A stretch of DNA of 33,857 nt, from positions 1 to 33,857 of the forward strand of contig JASHOB010000213.1 of assembly GCA_030041335.1 (NCBI GenBank), read 5' to 3'. The notes beneath the pieces were generated by a model, which was given only the letters and a program-made list of their open reading frames with translations, ran no database searches and was not told the origin of the DNA. Source of the stretch: Alphaproteobacteria bacterium (GTDB taxonomy: Bacteria > Pseudomonadota > Alphaproteobacteria > ATCC43930 > CGMCC-115725). The position numbers and the translations under genes were made by a program. Shown piece after piece: positions 7,147 through 15,922 of this stretch (positions are counted from its first letter, which is position 1; every line of letters starts with the position of its first letter).

Positions 7147-8576
7147 CCCATTCCTATCCCGAGGTGTTCGATTTTCAGGGGTTCAACGCACCGTCGCGGA
7201 TCGAATGCGACATTTACGACCTGATCGTCGAGGGCACGATCCCGCAAGAGATCGACGGCTCGTGGTTTCGGGCAATTCCGGATCATCAGTTCCCGCCGAA
7301 ATTCGCCAAGGATACGTATCTCTCGGGCGACGGCATGGTGAGCCTGCTGCGCATCCAAAACGGCCACGCCGATTTTAAGCAACGCTACGTCATGACCGAG
7401 CGCCTGAAGAACGACCGCGCGGCGCGGCGCGCGCTCCACGGTCTGTACCGAAATCCCTATACCGACGATCCGTCGGTGCGGGGCAAGGACCGCACCGTTG
7501 CCAATACCACACCCGTTTGGCATGGCGGACGCCTGCTTATGACCAAGGAGGACGGGCTGCCATACGAGGTCGATCCTCAGAACCTCGAGACCAAGGCCCA
7601 GTTCAACTATGGCGGCCGGCTCAAAAGCCAGACCTTTACCGCTCACCCGCGGCTCGACGACGAGTCGGGCGAGATGTTCTTTTTCGGCTACGAGGCGTCA
7701 GGGCTGGCGACGCGCGACGTGGCCTTTGGCATCGAGGATCGGAATGGCGATCTGGTCCACGAGGAATGGTTTGAGGTGCCCTTCTGCAGCCTGATGCACG
7801 ATTTTCTCGTCACCAAGGAGCATATTGTCTTTCCGGTTTGGCCGATGACCTGCGACCTCGAGCGCCTCAAGGCCGGCGGCGCGCATTGGGTATGGGAGCC
7901 GGACAAGGGCAGCTATATTGGCATCATGCCGCGCGGCGCCGGCGTCGCGCATCTGCGCTGGTTCCACCTCGAGCCACGCGCGGCATTCCATTACTTGAAC
8001 GCGCATTCCGACGGCAACCGCGTCAATATCGATTTCGCTCCGGCCCGGGTGGTGGGTTTCCCATTCATCCAGGAAGCCTCCGGTATCAGCGTGCCGCCGG
8101 AAAAGATGGGGGGACGCGGGCTGGTGCGTTGGACCTTCGATCTCAATCGACCTGCTGGCGGTTATGAGGAAGCCATCCTCGGCCCGGGTGGCGACATGCC
8201 CTGTGTTGCGCGCAAGGACGCGGGCAAGGATTATGATATCGGCTATTATCAAACTTTCATGCCGCAGAACGGCACGCCACATATCGTGGGGCCGGTCGGT
8301 CCCGGTTTCAACACGATCGCGCGCATCGAGGTGAAGACTGGCAAGCTTTCGACCTACGCGCCTGGTCCTGAGTGCACGGTACAGGAGCATGTCCACATCC
8401 CGTCAAAACAAGCAGGCCATGAAGGCTATCTGCTGTTTGTCGTCGATCTGCACGACCGGATGGCCTCGGAGCTCCAATTGCTCGAAGCCGGCAAGATCGA
8501 AGACGGGCCGGTTGCGCGCCTCCAAATGCCGTTCCGCTTGCGCTGCCAAGTCCATGGCACCTGGGTTCCGGGGTAG
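7143..8576 (+). CDS. Carotenoid-cleavage-type oxygenase, resembling lignostilbene/stilbene dioxygenases
   Basis: A 477-residue, soluble, probably Fe(II)-dependent beta-propeller oxygenase that cleaves an alkene double bond to two carbonyl products. The four iron-ligand histidines are recognisable as His168 (TAHPR), His219 (MHDF), His283 (FHYLNA) and His471 (VHGTWVP). The stretch YRNPYTDDPSV with Tyr102 and LLMTKEDGLPYEVDP with Lys135 matches the place where stilbene-cleaving members such as lignostilbene dioxygenase and Novosphingobium NOV1 hold the tyrosine and lysine that contact the substrate 4-hydroxyl (residue equivalence recalled, to be checked by alignment). This favours a 4-hydroxystilbene over a carotenoid. 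It is the last gene of the transporter operon and overlaps the FMN enzyme gene by 4 nt. No signal peptide is seen, so cleavage would occur in the cytoplasm after import. Confidence 0.9.
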   Translation: MTHSYPEVFDFQGFNAPSRIECDIYDLIVEGTIPQEIDGSWFRAIPDHQFPPKFAKDTYLSGDGMVSLLRIQNGHADFKQRYVMTERLKNDRAARRALHGLYRNPYTDDPSVRGKDRTVANTTPVWHGGRLLMTKEDGLPYEVDPQNLETKAQFNYGGRLKSQTFTAHPRLDDESGEMFFFGYEASGLATRDVAFGIEDRNGDLVHEEWFEVPFCSLMHDFLVTKEHIVFPVWPMTCDLERLKAGGAHWVWEPDKGSYIGIMPRGAGVAHLRWFHLEPRAAFHYLNAHSDGNRVNIDFAPARVVGFPFIQEASGISVPPEKMGGRGLVRWTFDLNRPAGGYEEAILGPGGDMPCVARKDAGKDYDIGYYQTFMPQNGTPHIVGPVGPGFNTIARIEVKTGKLSTYAPGPECTVQEHVHIPSKQAGHEGYLLFVVDLHDRMASELQLLEAGKIEDGPVARLQMPFRLRCQVHGTWVPG

Positions 8577-8672
8577 TGCCGCCATGCGTTGCGCCCCCGA
8601 ATTGGCTGCTTCGAAGCTTATGATGCGCAGCGGTCTCGTTCCGTGCTATCGATACCCAAATATTGCGGTGTC

Positions 8673-10001
8673 ATGATGATGTTGCCACGCTCCCCCGTCC
8701 CGTCGATCCAGTTCCTGCTTCCAGTCCTGGTTGTGCCCTGCTTTCTCGGGCTGGCCGGTTGTGCACCCAACATGATGGCGAATCCCAATCCCGGCCAGCC
8801 CTCGGCCAATCTCGCTCTGGTGAAGCGGGTGATGAACCGGGTCGAGACCGACTATGTCGTGCCGGTACCGGACAACAAGCTCGTGGTCGACGGGTTGAAA
8901 GGGATGCTGGCCGGCCTTGACCCGCACTCCGATTATCTCGATGAAGGCGAATATCAGGAGCTGATATCCGACAGCGAGGGCGAATTCGCTGGCATCGGCA
9001 TCGAAATCAATCGCGACGACAACCAGCTGCGCGTGATCTCGCCGATCGACGACACGCCGGCTGCAAATGCCGGGCTCAAGGCCGGTGATTATATCGTCCG
9101 CATCAACGGCGAGCCGACCGACAGCATGACCCTGCGCGATGCGGTCGATAAATTGCGCGGCCCCGCCGGCAGCGCGGTACACATCACGATCGAGCGCCCC
9201 AACGTCAGGCCATTCGATGTCACTTTGACTCGCGCGGTAATCCGGGTCGCGTCGGTGAAGGCCAAGTTGGAGCCCGGCCGCATCGGCTATATCAGGATTG
9301 TCAGCTTTGGCGAGCACACCGAAAGCGAGTTCCTCGCCGCCCTGGAGCAATTGCGCCGTCAGGCCGGCGGTTCGCTCTCCGGCTTCGTGCTCGACCTGCG
9401 CAACGATCCCGGCGGCTTGCTCGACAGCGCGGTGCGCGTCGCGGGCGACTTCCTCGGCGACGGCGTGGTGGTGACGACGCGCGGCCGTCATCAGGATGAC
9501 GACGAGACCTATCGTGCACCGCCGCAAGGCGACAAGCTCAAGGGGATACCGGTGGTGGTCCTGATCAACGGCGCGTCGGCCTCGGCCTCGGAGATCGTCG
9601 CCGGCGCCCTGCAGGATAGAAAGCGCGCGGTCCTGCTGGGCACGCGCAGCTTTGGCAAGGGCTCGGTGCAGACCATCATTCCGCTCGACGGCCAAGGCGC
9701 ATTGCGGCTCACCACGGCGCGCTACTACACGCCGTCAGGCCGCTCGATTCAGGGCGACGGCATCGTGCCTGACATTATCGTGCTGCCGGCGAAAGACGCC
9801 GCCGACATCCGCGGCGAAATCGTGCACGAGGTCGATCTGCCGGGCGCCTTGAAGAATGACACGGCGCGAGGTTTGGCCAATCCAGCCCAATCGAACGACG
9901 ACATCACCATCGACACGCGCCTCATCGCCACTGACAAGGACAATCAGCTCAACGCCGCGCTCGAGCGTTTGCGCGGGCGCGAAGTCAGAAATCTGTCCTG
10001 A
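8673..10001 (+). CDS. S41-family carboxyl-terminal processing protease, lipoprotein
   Basis: A 442-residue CtpA-type serine protease. The chosen ATG (8673, first of three consecutive Met codons) gives a lipoprotein signal with the lipobox LAGC at 27-30, so Cys30 would be lipid-modified and the enzyme anchored facing the periplasm. A PDZ domain (about 105-185, FAGIGIEINRDDNQ...AGLKAGDYIVRING) precedes the protease domain. The catalytic serine lies in ASASASEIV (301-309) and the general-base Lys is Lys329 in SFGKGSVQT. Such enzymes trim or degrade periplasmic and envelope proteins. It follows the oxygenase gene after 96 bp without a clear terminator, but its role looks unrelated. Its stop codon lies one base from that of the convergent kinase gene. 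Confidence 0.92.
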   Translation: MMMLPRSPVPSIQFLLPVLVVPCFLGLAGCAPNMMANPNPGQPSANLALVKRVMNRVETDYVVPVPDNKLVVDGLKGMLAGLDPHSDYLDEGEYQELISDSEGEFAGIGIEINRDDNQLRVISPIDDTPAANAGLKAGDYIVRINGEPTDSMTLRDAVDKLRGPAGSAVHITIERPNVRPFDVTLTRAVIRVASVKAKLEPGRIGYIRIVSFGEHTESEFLAALEQLRRQAGGSLSGFVLDLRNDPGGLLDSAVRVAGDFLGDGVVVTTRGRHQDDDETYRAPPQGDKLKGIPVVVLINGASASASEIVAGALQDRKRAVLLGTRSFGKGSVQTIIPLDGQGALRLTTARYYTPSGRSIQGDGIVPDIIVLPAKDAADIRGEIVHEVDLPGALKNDTARGLANPAQSNDDITIDTRLIATDKDNQLNAALERLRGREVRNLS

Positions 10002-10002
10002 A

Positions 10003-13000
10003 CTATTTCTGGGCTCGCGTTGGCGGCAGCCAGACGGTGACGGTGGTGCCGGTACCGGGTTCGCTTTCGATGTCGAGTCGGCCGCCATGCAGTTCGGTCA
10101 TCGACCGCGCCAGCGGCAGGCCGAGGCCCGTGCCCTCATAGCGGCGCGCCAATGAACTGTCGATCTGGCCGAAGGGCCGCATCGCCGTGTCCAGATCCGA
10201 TTTCGCTATGCCGATGCCGTTGTCGGCGACGACGAAGCGAAAACCGGTCGCGTCGGCGGCGACGCGGATTTCGACGCGGCCGCCGGCCGGTGTGAACTTG
10301 ACGGCATTCGACACCAAGTTGAGCAGTATCTGTTTCAGCCGGCGATCATCGCCGTTGAGAGCAGGCAGTACCTCCGGCATTCTGACCGCGATCGTGACGC
10401 CGGCTGCAGTGGCGCGATCGCGCATCAACCGCAGGCAGGAATCGATCACGCCGGGAACGTCGACCATGTCCTCGGCCAAATCGATCTTGTTGACCTCGAT
10501 TTTGGAAATATCGAGCACGTCGTTGATCAGGTTGAGCAGATGTTGGCCGCTGTCGCGAATGTCGCGGGCATATTCCACGTAGCGCTCCGCGCCCAACGGT
10601 CCGAACAGCTGCCGCACCAGAATGTCGGAGAAGCCGATGATGGCATTGAGCGGTGTACGCAGCTCGTGGCTCATGTTGGCAAGGAACTCGGTCTTTGTGC
10701 GGCTCGCTATTTCCGCCTCTTCCTTGGCCCGTTGCAGCGCCGCTTCGTCGCGTCTCCTCGCCGTGACATCGCCGTAGGTGATCACCGAGCCGCCGTTTGG
10801 CATGACCCGTCGCCGGCGTTCGATCACGCGGCCGTCCGGCCGATAACGATCGACCACCGACGTTAAATCGCACTGCAATTCGTCCATGCGTTCCGCGACG
10901 AGCGCGTCGACTTGGTCCGGTGACCCACCGTGACCTTCGATGAAGTGGCGCAGCAGATCGACAAACGGCCGGCCGACGCGCATCAAATCGATCGGCAGGT
11001 CGAACATCTCGACGAGGCGATTGTTCCACAGTTTAATGTGATAGTCCGAGTCCGTGACGACGAGCCCCTGATCCATGTTGTCGAGCGTCGCGCCGAGCAG
11101 CGCCGAATTCTCGGCGATCAAATCTTCACGACGTTTGCGCTCGGTCACGTCGCTGTAGGTCACGACGACGCCGCCGTCGGGCATCGGCAGGCTGCGCCGC
11201 TCGATCACCCGGTCGTTGAGCGAAGGGCCACCCAACATGCGCGGCGCACCGGCAAACATCTCATCGACGCGTGTTGTTATCGATTGTTCGATCTCGTCGG
11301 GCGATTGACCGAGGCGCCGGCTCATCATGGCAATCAACTCGGCGGCCGGCATTCCCACCCTCAGGCTATCGGACGGCAAATTCAGCAGTTCAAGCACACG
11401 GTCATTCCAGGTCTGGATCTTGATTTCACGGTCGAGCACGAGCACGCCCTGGTCCATGCTGCCCAGCACCGCGGAGAGATGCGTGCTCTTCTCTTCGAGG
11501 GCTCGTTCACGCTCGGTCAAGGCGGTGATGTCGGTATAGGTAAGCACCGTGCCGCCGCCGGGCATCGGCCGTCGGCGCCGCTCGATCATCAGGCCGTTCG
11601 AATGCCGGCGCTGGAACACCAGGCTCCGGTCCCGTTCCAGCTGGTCTACGCGGTCCTGGCCCACTTTTTCGGGGTTCTCGTTGCCGTATTCGCCTTGACG
11701 GGCGAGCTGGTGGATCACCTCGCTTGCCGGCATGCCGATCTTCATGAAATTCGCGGGCAGATCGTGCTGCTCGACGACCCGGCTGTTCCACATGCGGATG
11801 TTGCGGTCGGCATCGATCACCATGATGCCTTGGTCCATGCTCTCCAAAACCATGGACAAGAGCGCACTTTTTTCCGCAATCTCGCTCTCGCGTTCGGCTA
11901 ATGCCGTGATGTCGGTATGGGTCAAGACCGAACCGCCATCGGGCATGTCGCGCCGCCGCCGCTCGATGACGCGGCCGTTTCTGAGCCGGCGCGAGAAAAT
12001 CCGATTGGCATCGTTATTGTCTTGAGCGAGCCGCTCGTTGGCGAGCTCCACCGGGTCGCCCTCACCGAATTCTCCCTGCTTGGCCAGCCATTGAACCACG
12101 GCGGCCGTCGGCATGCCGACGCGCAGAAACTCGCGGGGCAGAGAATATTGTTCGACCAGGCGCTCATTCCACATCCGGACTTTGCCGTCGGCGTCGAGCA
12201 CCATGATGCCCTGGTCCATGCCTTCGAGCGTGGCGGCGAGCAGCGTGCTCTTTTCCGCGATCTCCCGCTGACGCTGCCTGGCTTCGGTGACATCGGTATA
12301 GGTCAGGACCATGCCGCCATCGGGCAAAGGACGGCGCCGGCGCTCAATCGTTCGACCGCCGAAATTCTCGGCGGCCAACGTGATGGTGTTGGCGTGGCCG
12401 CGGTCCTTAAGCCGTTCCGTTGCGGCTTCGCCGAAGCCCTGGGCGGGGAACCCCTGGGCCGTGCGCATTGCCGCGATCAACTCGGCCAAGGTCATACCGA
12501 CGCGGCATAGGCTTTCCGGTACTTGCATTAATTCGAACAGGCGCCGGTTCCACAGCTTGATCCGCATGTCGGCATCGAGCACCAACATGCCCTGATCCAT
12601 ATTGCTCAGGGTTGCGGTCAGGAGCTGGCGTTGATCTTCGCTGCGGCGTTCCTGTTCCTTGAGCTGTGTAATATCGGTAAAAGTCCGGATGACCAAACCG
12701 CCAGGCATCCGGTTGGTGTGATGCTCGATAACGGTGCCGTCGCAGCGGATGCGCGCTGTAGCGCCATCGCTCTGAAGCCGATCGAGACCCAGCGCCGTTA
12801 AATCTTCAAGATTGCCGACCGGAGACTCGGCGAACCTGGCGGCGCTGCGCACCAGCTCCTTTGCCGGCATCCCCGCCTCAATCATCTCCGGCCGCAATCC
12901 GTTCATTTCGACGAAGCGGCGGTTCCACATGACCACGCGCATGTCGGCATCGTTGACCAGCACGCCTTGATGCAGGTGATCGAGCGTGGCCTGCAGCAAT

Positions 13001-14130
13001 GCGGCTTTCTCCGCGAGCGCCGCCTCGCGCCGCTTCAAGGCGGTAATGTCAGTCTCGACCACGGCGAGACCGCCTTCGGGTAGGGGCCGGCCGCGCACAA
13101 GGAACCACCGCTCTCCGGATTGCCGCTCGACCGCGACATCGCCATCACCGTCGCGCTCGAGGTTGGCGGCAAAGTCGATCGCGGGCGCGGAGATGCCGGC
13201 GTGCCGCGCCGCCGCAGCGATCTCGGCGACGGGCATGCCGGCGTGCATCAGGTCGGCAATCTTGGCGTTTTCGCCGCGGAACCGCGCGCTGTAAGTCACC
13301 AAGCGATGGTCGCGGTCGAACAAGACCAAGGCCTCAGGAATCCCTTCGATGGCGGCCGCCAGGCGAAGCGGCGCGGCGGCGACGTTCTCCTGGGCCTCGA
13401 CCACTCGGGTGCGCTCGCGTCCGGTGCCGCGATAGCCCAGGAAGGCGCCGTCGGCGGCGAAGACAGGCGCGCCGCTAAGCGAGAAGTGACGCCGGTAGCC
13501 GTTCCGGTCATCCTGGCTAAACCAGAAATCCTGAAAGGACTCGCGCCCCTCGATCGCCCGGCGCAGGCTTTGGCAGTCAACGTCGTCGACGCTGGGGAGC
13601 GACTCGCCAATGGCGCGGCCGAGAAAATCGGCAATCGGCAGCCATTCGGTCTGATCGGGTCGGGGCGAGATCAGGCTGAAGCGCAACGCGCTGTCGGTTT
13701 CCCAAAGCCAGTCGGCGCCGGCTTCGGCTAGGCGGCGGATGAGCTCGCCGTCTTGGTCGGCTGCGGCCGGCAGGTCGGCAGCGCGTTCATCGAGCACCAG
13801 CGCAGCTTCGTCCTCGGGCCCGACCATGGGCGAAATCTCGATCGCTCGACGAACGATGCCGGCGCGGGTATGGACCAGCGCCTCCGTGCGAATCGTTTGG
13901 CCGGCGACAGCCGCCTCGAACAGGTGGCGACCCTGAGCGCGGTCGGCAAAATGGCGGACAAAGGCAGAGGTTCCCCGTTTCGTCGGAGCGGCGAAATCGT
14001 CGCGTGCCGCCGCGTTCCGGAACAGGATCGCGCCTTTGTGGTCGAACAGCGTCGACATGACAGCAGGCACCGACGGCGCTATCGCGCGCGCCGCGACAAC
14101 TTTTGCGGGTAACGCCCGAACCTGTCCCAT
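10003..14130 (-). CDS. Soluble hybrid-free sensor histidine kinase with tandem PAS array
   Basis: A 1375-residue cytoplasmic histidine kinase with no membrane segment. Order of domains: a PAS-like N-terminal domain (about 25-110), a conventional PAS (about 140-250), then seven related PAS modules starting near residues 260, 383, 509, 635, 763, 889 and 1016, then a HisKA dimerisation domain with phospho-acceptor His1155 (NMSHELRTPLNAIIGFSD), then a HATPase_c domain with N-box LLNLVSNAVKFTP, G1 box DNGIGIA and GTGLGLPLA. No receiver domain or response-regulator gene is attached. The ATG at 14130 was chosen over the upstream in-frame GTG at 14148 because GAGGAG lies seven bases before it. Ligand or cofactor of the PAS modules is unknown. 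It is convergent with the protease gene, with one base between stop codons. Confidence 0.93.
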   Translation of the reverse strand: MGQVRALPAKVVAARAIAPSVPAVMSTLFDHKGAILFRNAAARDDFAAPTKRGTSAFVRHFADRAQGRHLFEAAVAGQTIRTEALVHTRAGIVRRAIEISPMVGPEDEAALVLDERAADLPAAADQDGELIRRLAEAGADWLWETDSALRFSLISPRPDQTEWLPIADFLGRAIGESLPSVDDVDCQSLRRAIEGRESFQDFWFSQDDRNGYRRHFSLSGAPVFAADGAFLGYRGTGRERTRVVEAQENVAAAPLRLAAAIEGIPEALVLFDRDHRLVTYSARFRGENAKIADLMHAGMPVAEIAAAARHAGISAPAIDFAANLERDGDGDVAVERQSGERWFLVRGRPLPEGGLAVVETDITALKRREAALAEKAALLQATLDHLHQGVLVNDADMRVVMWNRRFVEMNGLRPEMIEAGMPAKELVRSAARFAESPVGNLEDLTALGLDRLQSDGATARIRCDGTVIEHHTNRMPGGLVIRTFTDITQLKEQERRSEDQRQLLTATLSNMDQGMLVLDADMRIKLWNRRLFELMQVPESLCRVGMTLAELIAAMRTAQGFPAQGFGEAATERLKDRGHANTITLAAENFGGRTIERRRRPLPDGGMVLTYTDVTEARQRQREIAEKSTLLAATLEGMDQGIMVLDADGKVRMWNERLVEQYSLPREFLRVGMPTAAVVQWLAKQGEFGEGDPVELANERLAQDNNDANRIFSRRLRNGRVIERRRRDMPDGGSVLTHTDITALAERESEIAEKSALLSMVLESMDQGIMVIDADRNIRMWNSRVVEQHDLPANFMKIGMPASEVIHQLARQGEYGNENPEKVGQDRVDQLERDRSLVFQRRHSNGLMIERRRRPMPGGGTVLTYTDITALTERERALEEKSTHLSAVLGSMDQGVLVLDREIKIQTWNDRVLELLNLPSDSLRVGMPAAELIAMMSRRLGQSPDEIEQSITTRVDEMFAGAPRMLGGPSLNDRVIERRSLPMPDGGVVVTYSDVTERKRREDLIAENSALLGATLDNMDQGLVVTDSDYHIKLWNNRLVEMFDLPIDLMRVGRPFVDLLRHFIEGHGGSPDQVDALVAERMDELQCDLTSVVDRYRPDGRVIERRRRVMPNGGSVITYGDVTARRRDEAALQRAKEEAEIASRTKTEFLANMSHELRTPLNAIIGFSDILVRQLFGPLGAERYVEYARDIRDSGQHLLNLINDVLDISKIEVNKIDLAEDMVDVPGVIDSCLRLMRDRATAAGVTIAVRMPEVLPALNGDDRRLKQILLNLVSNAVKFTPAGGRVEIRVAADATGFRFVVADNGIGIAKSDLDTAMRPFGQIDSSLARRYEGTGLGLPLARSMTELHGGRLDIESEPGTGTTVTVWLPPTRAQK
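10745..13360 (-). repeat. Seven tandem PAS modules, period about 126 codons
   Basis: Within the kinase gene the block 'MDQG-(I/L/M)-V-D-D...W-N-R...L-P...VGMP' recurs at intervals of 372-384 bp (anchors near 13340, 12970, 12592, 12212, 11830, 11450 and 11069). Each module ends with a variant of VIERRRRPMPDGG..(V/L)TYTD(V/I)T and a charged linker ending in (A/E)EKS(A/T)LL, which probably forms a signalling helix into the next module. Central modules 4 and 5 look most alike; the first and second are more diverged. The pattern indicates growth by internal duplication. Confidence 0.9.
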
Positions 14131-14252
14131 CCCTGGGCTCCTCGCCACTTTCCGCTTTCGCGGTTTAGTGCACAGTCATGTTCGCACGCTAAGATTTAAA
14201 ATTCGTCAACCCTAACAGGAACAAGGCGGCCAATTGGACATTGCACAACGCG

Positions 14253-14624
14253 TCACGCGCCGGGGCGCGGCAACATCCCACCCAGCGACTTCCCGCCAAA
14301 GATATGGACGTGAAAATGCGGTATTTCCTGATGGGCATGGGCGCCGTGATTGGCGAGGATGCGGTAGCCGGTAACGGCGACGCCGAGCAGTTGAGCCGCC
14401 TTGCCGACCGCCCGGATAAAGCCCGTGATTTCCGCGGCCCGCGCCGTTGCGGCAAAATCATCGAACGAGACGTATGCGCCCTTGGGCACGACCAGCGCGT
14501 GAACCGGCGCTAACGGCCTGATGTCGTAAAAGGCAAGAGCATATTCGTCCTCGTAGATTTTTTTGGCCGGCAGCTCGCCGCGCAGGATGCGCGCGAAGAC
14601 GTTGTTATGGTCGTAGGCCATCAT
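14253..14624 (-). CDS. HIT family nucleotide hydrolase (HinT-like)
   Basis: A 123-residue cytoplasmic histidine-triad protein. The motif HFHVHIF near residue 104 is the triad that hydrolyses nucleoside phosphoramidates or acyl-adenylates; the N-terminus NVFARILRGELPAKKIYEDE is typical for HinT-type proteins. Two adjacent ATG codons (14624, 14621) could both start it. It lies 6 bp after the hisE stop codon, and an HIT gene directly after hisE is a common arrangement in alphaproteobacteria, so it is probably the last gene of the his transcript. Its physiological substrate is unclear. Confidence 0.93.
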   Translation of the reverse strand: MMAYDHNNVFARILRGELPAKKIYEDEYALAFYDIRPLAPVHALVVPKGAYVSFDDFAATARAAEITGFIRAVGKAAQLLGVAVTGYRILANHGAHAHQEIPHFHVHIFGGKSLGGMLPRPGA

Positions 14625-14630
14625 GGCTCC

Positions 14631-14960
14631 TTACGAATTTCGCGCCGCTTTCTCGGCCAGGCCCGAAGTGCCACTCCGCGCCTCAAGCACACGCCAGACC
14701 TCCTCCGGCAACACCCCCGCGGCTACCCAAAGCACCAGCAGGTGATAGAGCAGATCGGCGCTTTCGGCGGCGACGCGGGCTCCATCGCCCCTGAGCGATT
14801 CGATGATGGTTTCAACAGTTTCTTCACCGAGTTTTTTGGCAATGACGGGAGCGCCACCGGCTAGCAGTTTGGCGCTATAGGACTCGGCCGGATCGCTGCC
14901 GCGACGCGACGCGATCACAGCGTAAAGCCTGTCGAGCGCGGTGCCGTCGGGTTCGGACAT
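14631..14960 (-). CDS. hisE: Phosphoribosyl-ATP pyrophosphatase
   Basis: A 109-residue MazG-like enzyme that hydrolyses phosphoribosyl-ATP to phosphoribosyl-AMP in histidine biosynthesis. The acidic helices that bind magnesium are visible in KKLGEETVETIIES and ESADLLYHLLVLW. It is encoded separately from HisI, as in most alphaproteobacteria; hisI is not in the window. It lies downstream of hisF across a 203-bp gap in which I see no gene, so it may be read from the same transcript or from its own promoter. Confidence 0.95.
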   Translation of the reverse strand: MSEPDGTALDRLYAVIASRRGSDPAESYSAKLLAGGAPVIAKKLGEETVETIIESLRGDGARVAAESADLLYHLLVLWVAAGVLPEEVWRVLEARSGTSGLAEKAARNS

Positions 14961-15163
14961 GGCATCGGACTAGCACATTTGGCGCAAGCTGGCGACGTCC
15001 CGGCCGAAGCCGTCGACGAGCCCGAACGGTGCCGCGCCCGAGATTGCGGATGAAGCGACCAGGGTTCGCTGCCAGTGGCTATCCATCCGCCGGATCCGGC
15101 CCGCGGCAGCCAAGCGCCGGCGAAGGCTTGAGGCCGGACGAAGCGACACGGGAAAGGGCCGCT

Positions 15164-15919
15164 TTAGCGCACCGGGATTCCCGCCTCGCGCAACGCCGCT
15201 TTGGCGTCGGCAATCCGATAAGTGCCGAAATGGAAGATTGACGCCGCCAACACCGCTGTGGCGTGTCCATCGCGGATCCCCTCTACAAGGTGTTGCAAAT
15301 TGCCGACGCCGCCTGAGGCAATAACCGGCACCGATACCGCGTCCGAAACCGCCTTTGTCAGGGCAATATCAAAGCCTCGCTTGGTACCGTCGCGGTCCAT
15401 CGAGGTGACAAGAAGCTCGCCGGCGCCCGACGCGGTCACGCGCCTCGCCCATGCGATGGCATCGATACCGGTGCCGCGCCGGCCACCATGGGTAAAGACC
15501 TCCCATTTGTCCGGCCCGCTCTGTTTAGCGTCGATGGCGACGACGATGCACTGACTGCCGAATTTCTCGGCCGCCTCGGCGACGAATTGGGGACGTGCCA
15601 CCGCTGCCGTGTTGATCGAGGTCTTGTCGGCGCCAGCGAGCAGCAGCTTGCGAATGTCATCGAGGGTGCGCACACCGCCGCCGACCGTCAGCGGCATAAA
15701 ACACTGCTCGGCGGTATGCGCGACGACGTCGTAGAGCGTGTCGCGATTCTCGGATGAAGCGGTGATGTCGAGGAAGCACAGCTCATCGGCACCCTCCTGA
15801 TCGTAGAGGCGGGCCTGCTCAACCGGGTCCCCGGCATCGACGAGATCGACGAAATTGACGCCCTTGACGACGCGGCCGGCGGCGACGTCGAGACAGGGAA
15901 TGACGCGCATTTTCAGCAT
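15164..15919 (-). CDS. hisF: Imidazole glycerol phosphate synthase, cyclase subunit
   Basis: A 251-residue TIM-barrel enzyme. With HisH it converts PRFAR and ammonia to imidazole glycerol phosphate and AICAR. The first strand MRVIPCLDV carries the catalytic Asp11, the second catalytic Asp is in VVAIDAK near residue 131, and the phosphate-binding loops [11 protein letters not shown] and VIASGGVG are intact. The start [12 protein letters not shown] is the usual one. The gene starts 3 nt after the hisA stop codon. Confidence 0.97.
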   Translation of the reverse strand: MLKMRVIPCLDVAAGRVVKGVNFVDLVDAGDPVEQARLYDQEGADELCFLDITASSENRDTLYDVVAHTAEQCFMPLTVGGGVRTLDDIRKLLLAGADKTSINTAAVARPQFVAEAAEKFGSQCIVVAIDAKQSGPDKWEVFTHGGRRGTGIDAIAWARRVTASGAGELLVTSMDRDGTKRGFDIALTKAVSDAVSVPVIASGGVGNLQHLVEGIRDGHATAVLAASIFHFGTYRIADAKAALREAGIPVR

Positions 15920-15922
15920 GAC

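Noticed and set aside
8646-9695. 349-codon minus-strand frame opposite the S41 protease
   Set aside because: Shadow frame caused by high GC content; the protease on the plus strand has a lipobox, PDZ domain and catalytic residues.
10930-11901. Long plus-strand open frame opposite the PAS array kinase (323 codons)
   Set aside because: It is the mirror of the repeated PAS-coding sequence; the peptide has no recognisable domain, and the minus-strand product is a convincing kinase.
14961-15163. Possible gene or his regulatory element between hisF and hisE
   Set aside because: The 203 bp hold no frame with family features and no clear hairpin with a T-run; left unannotated.
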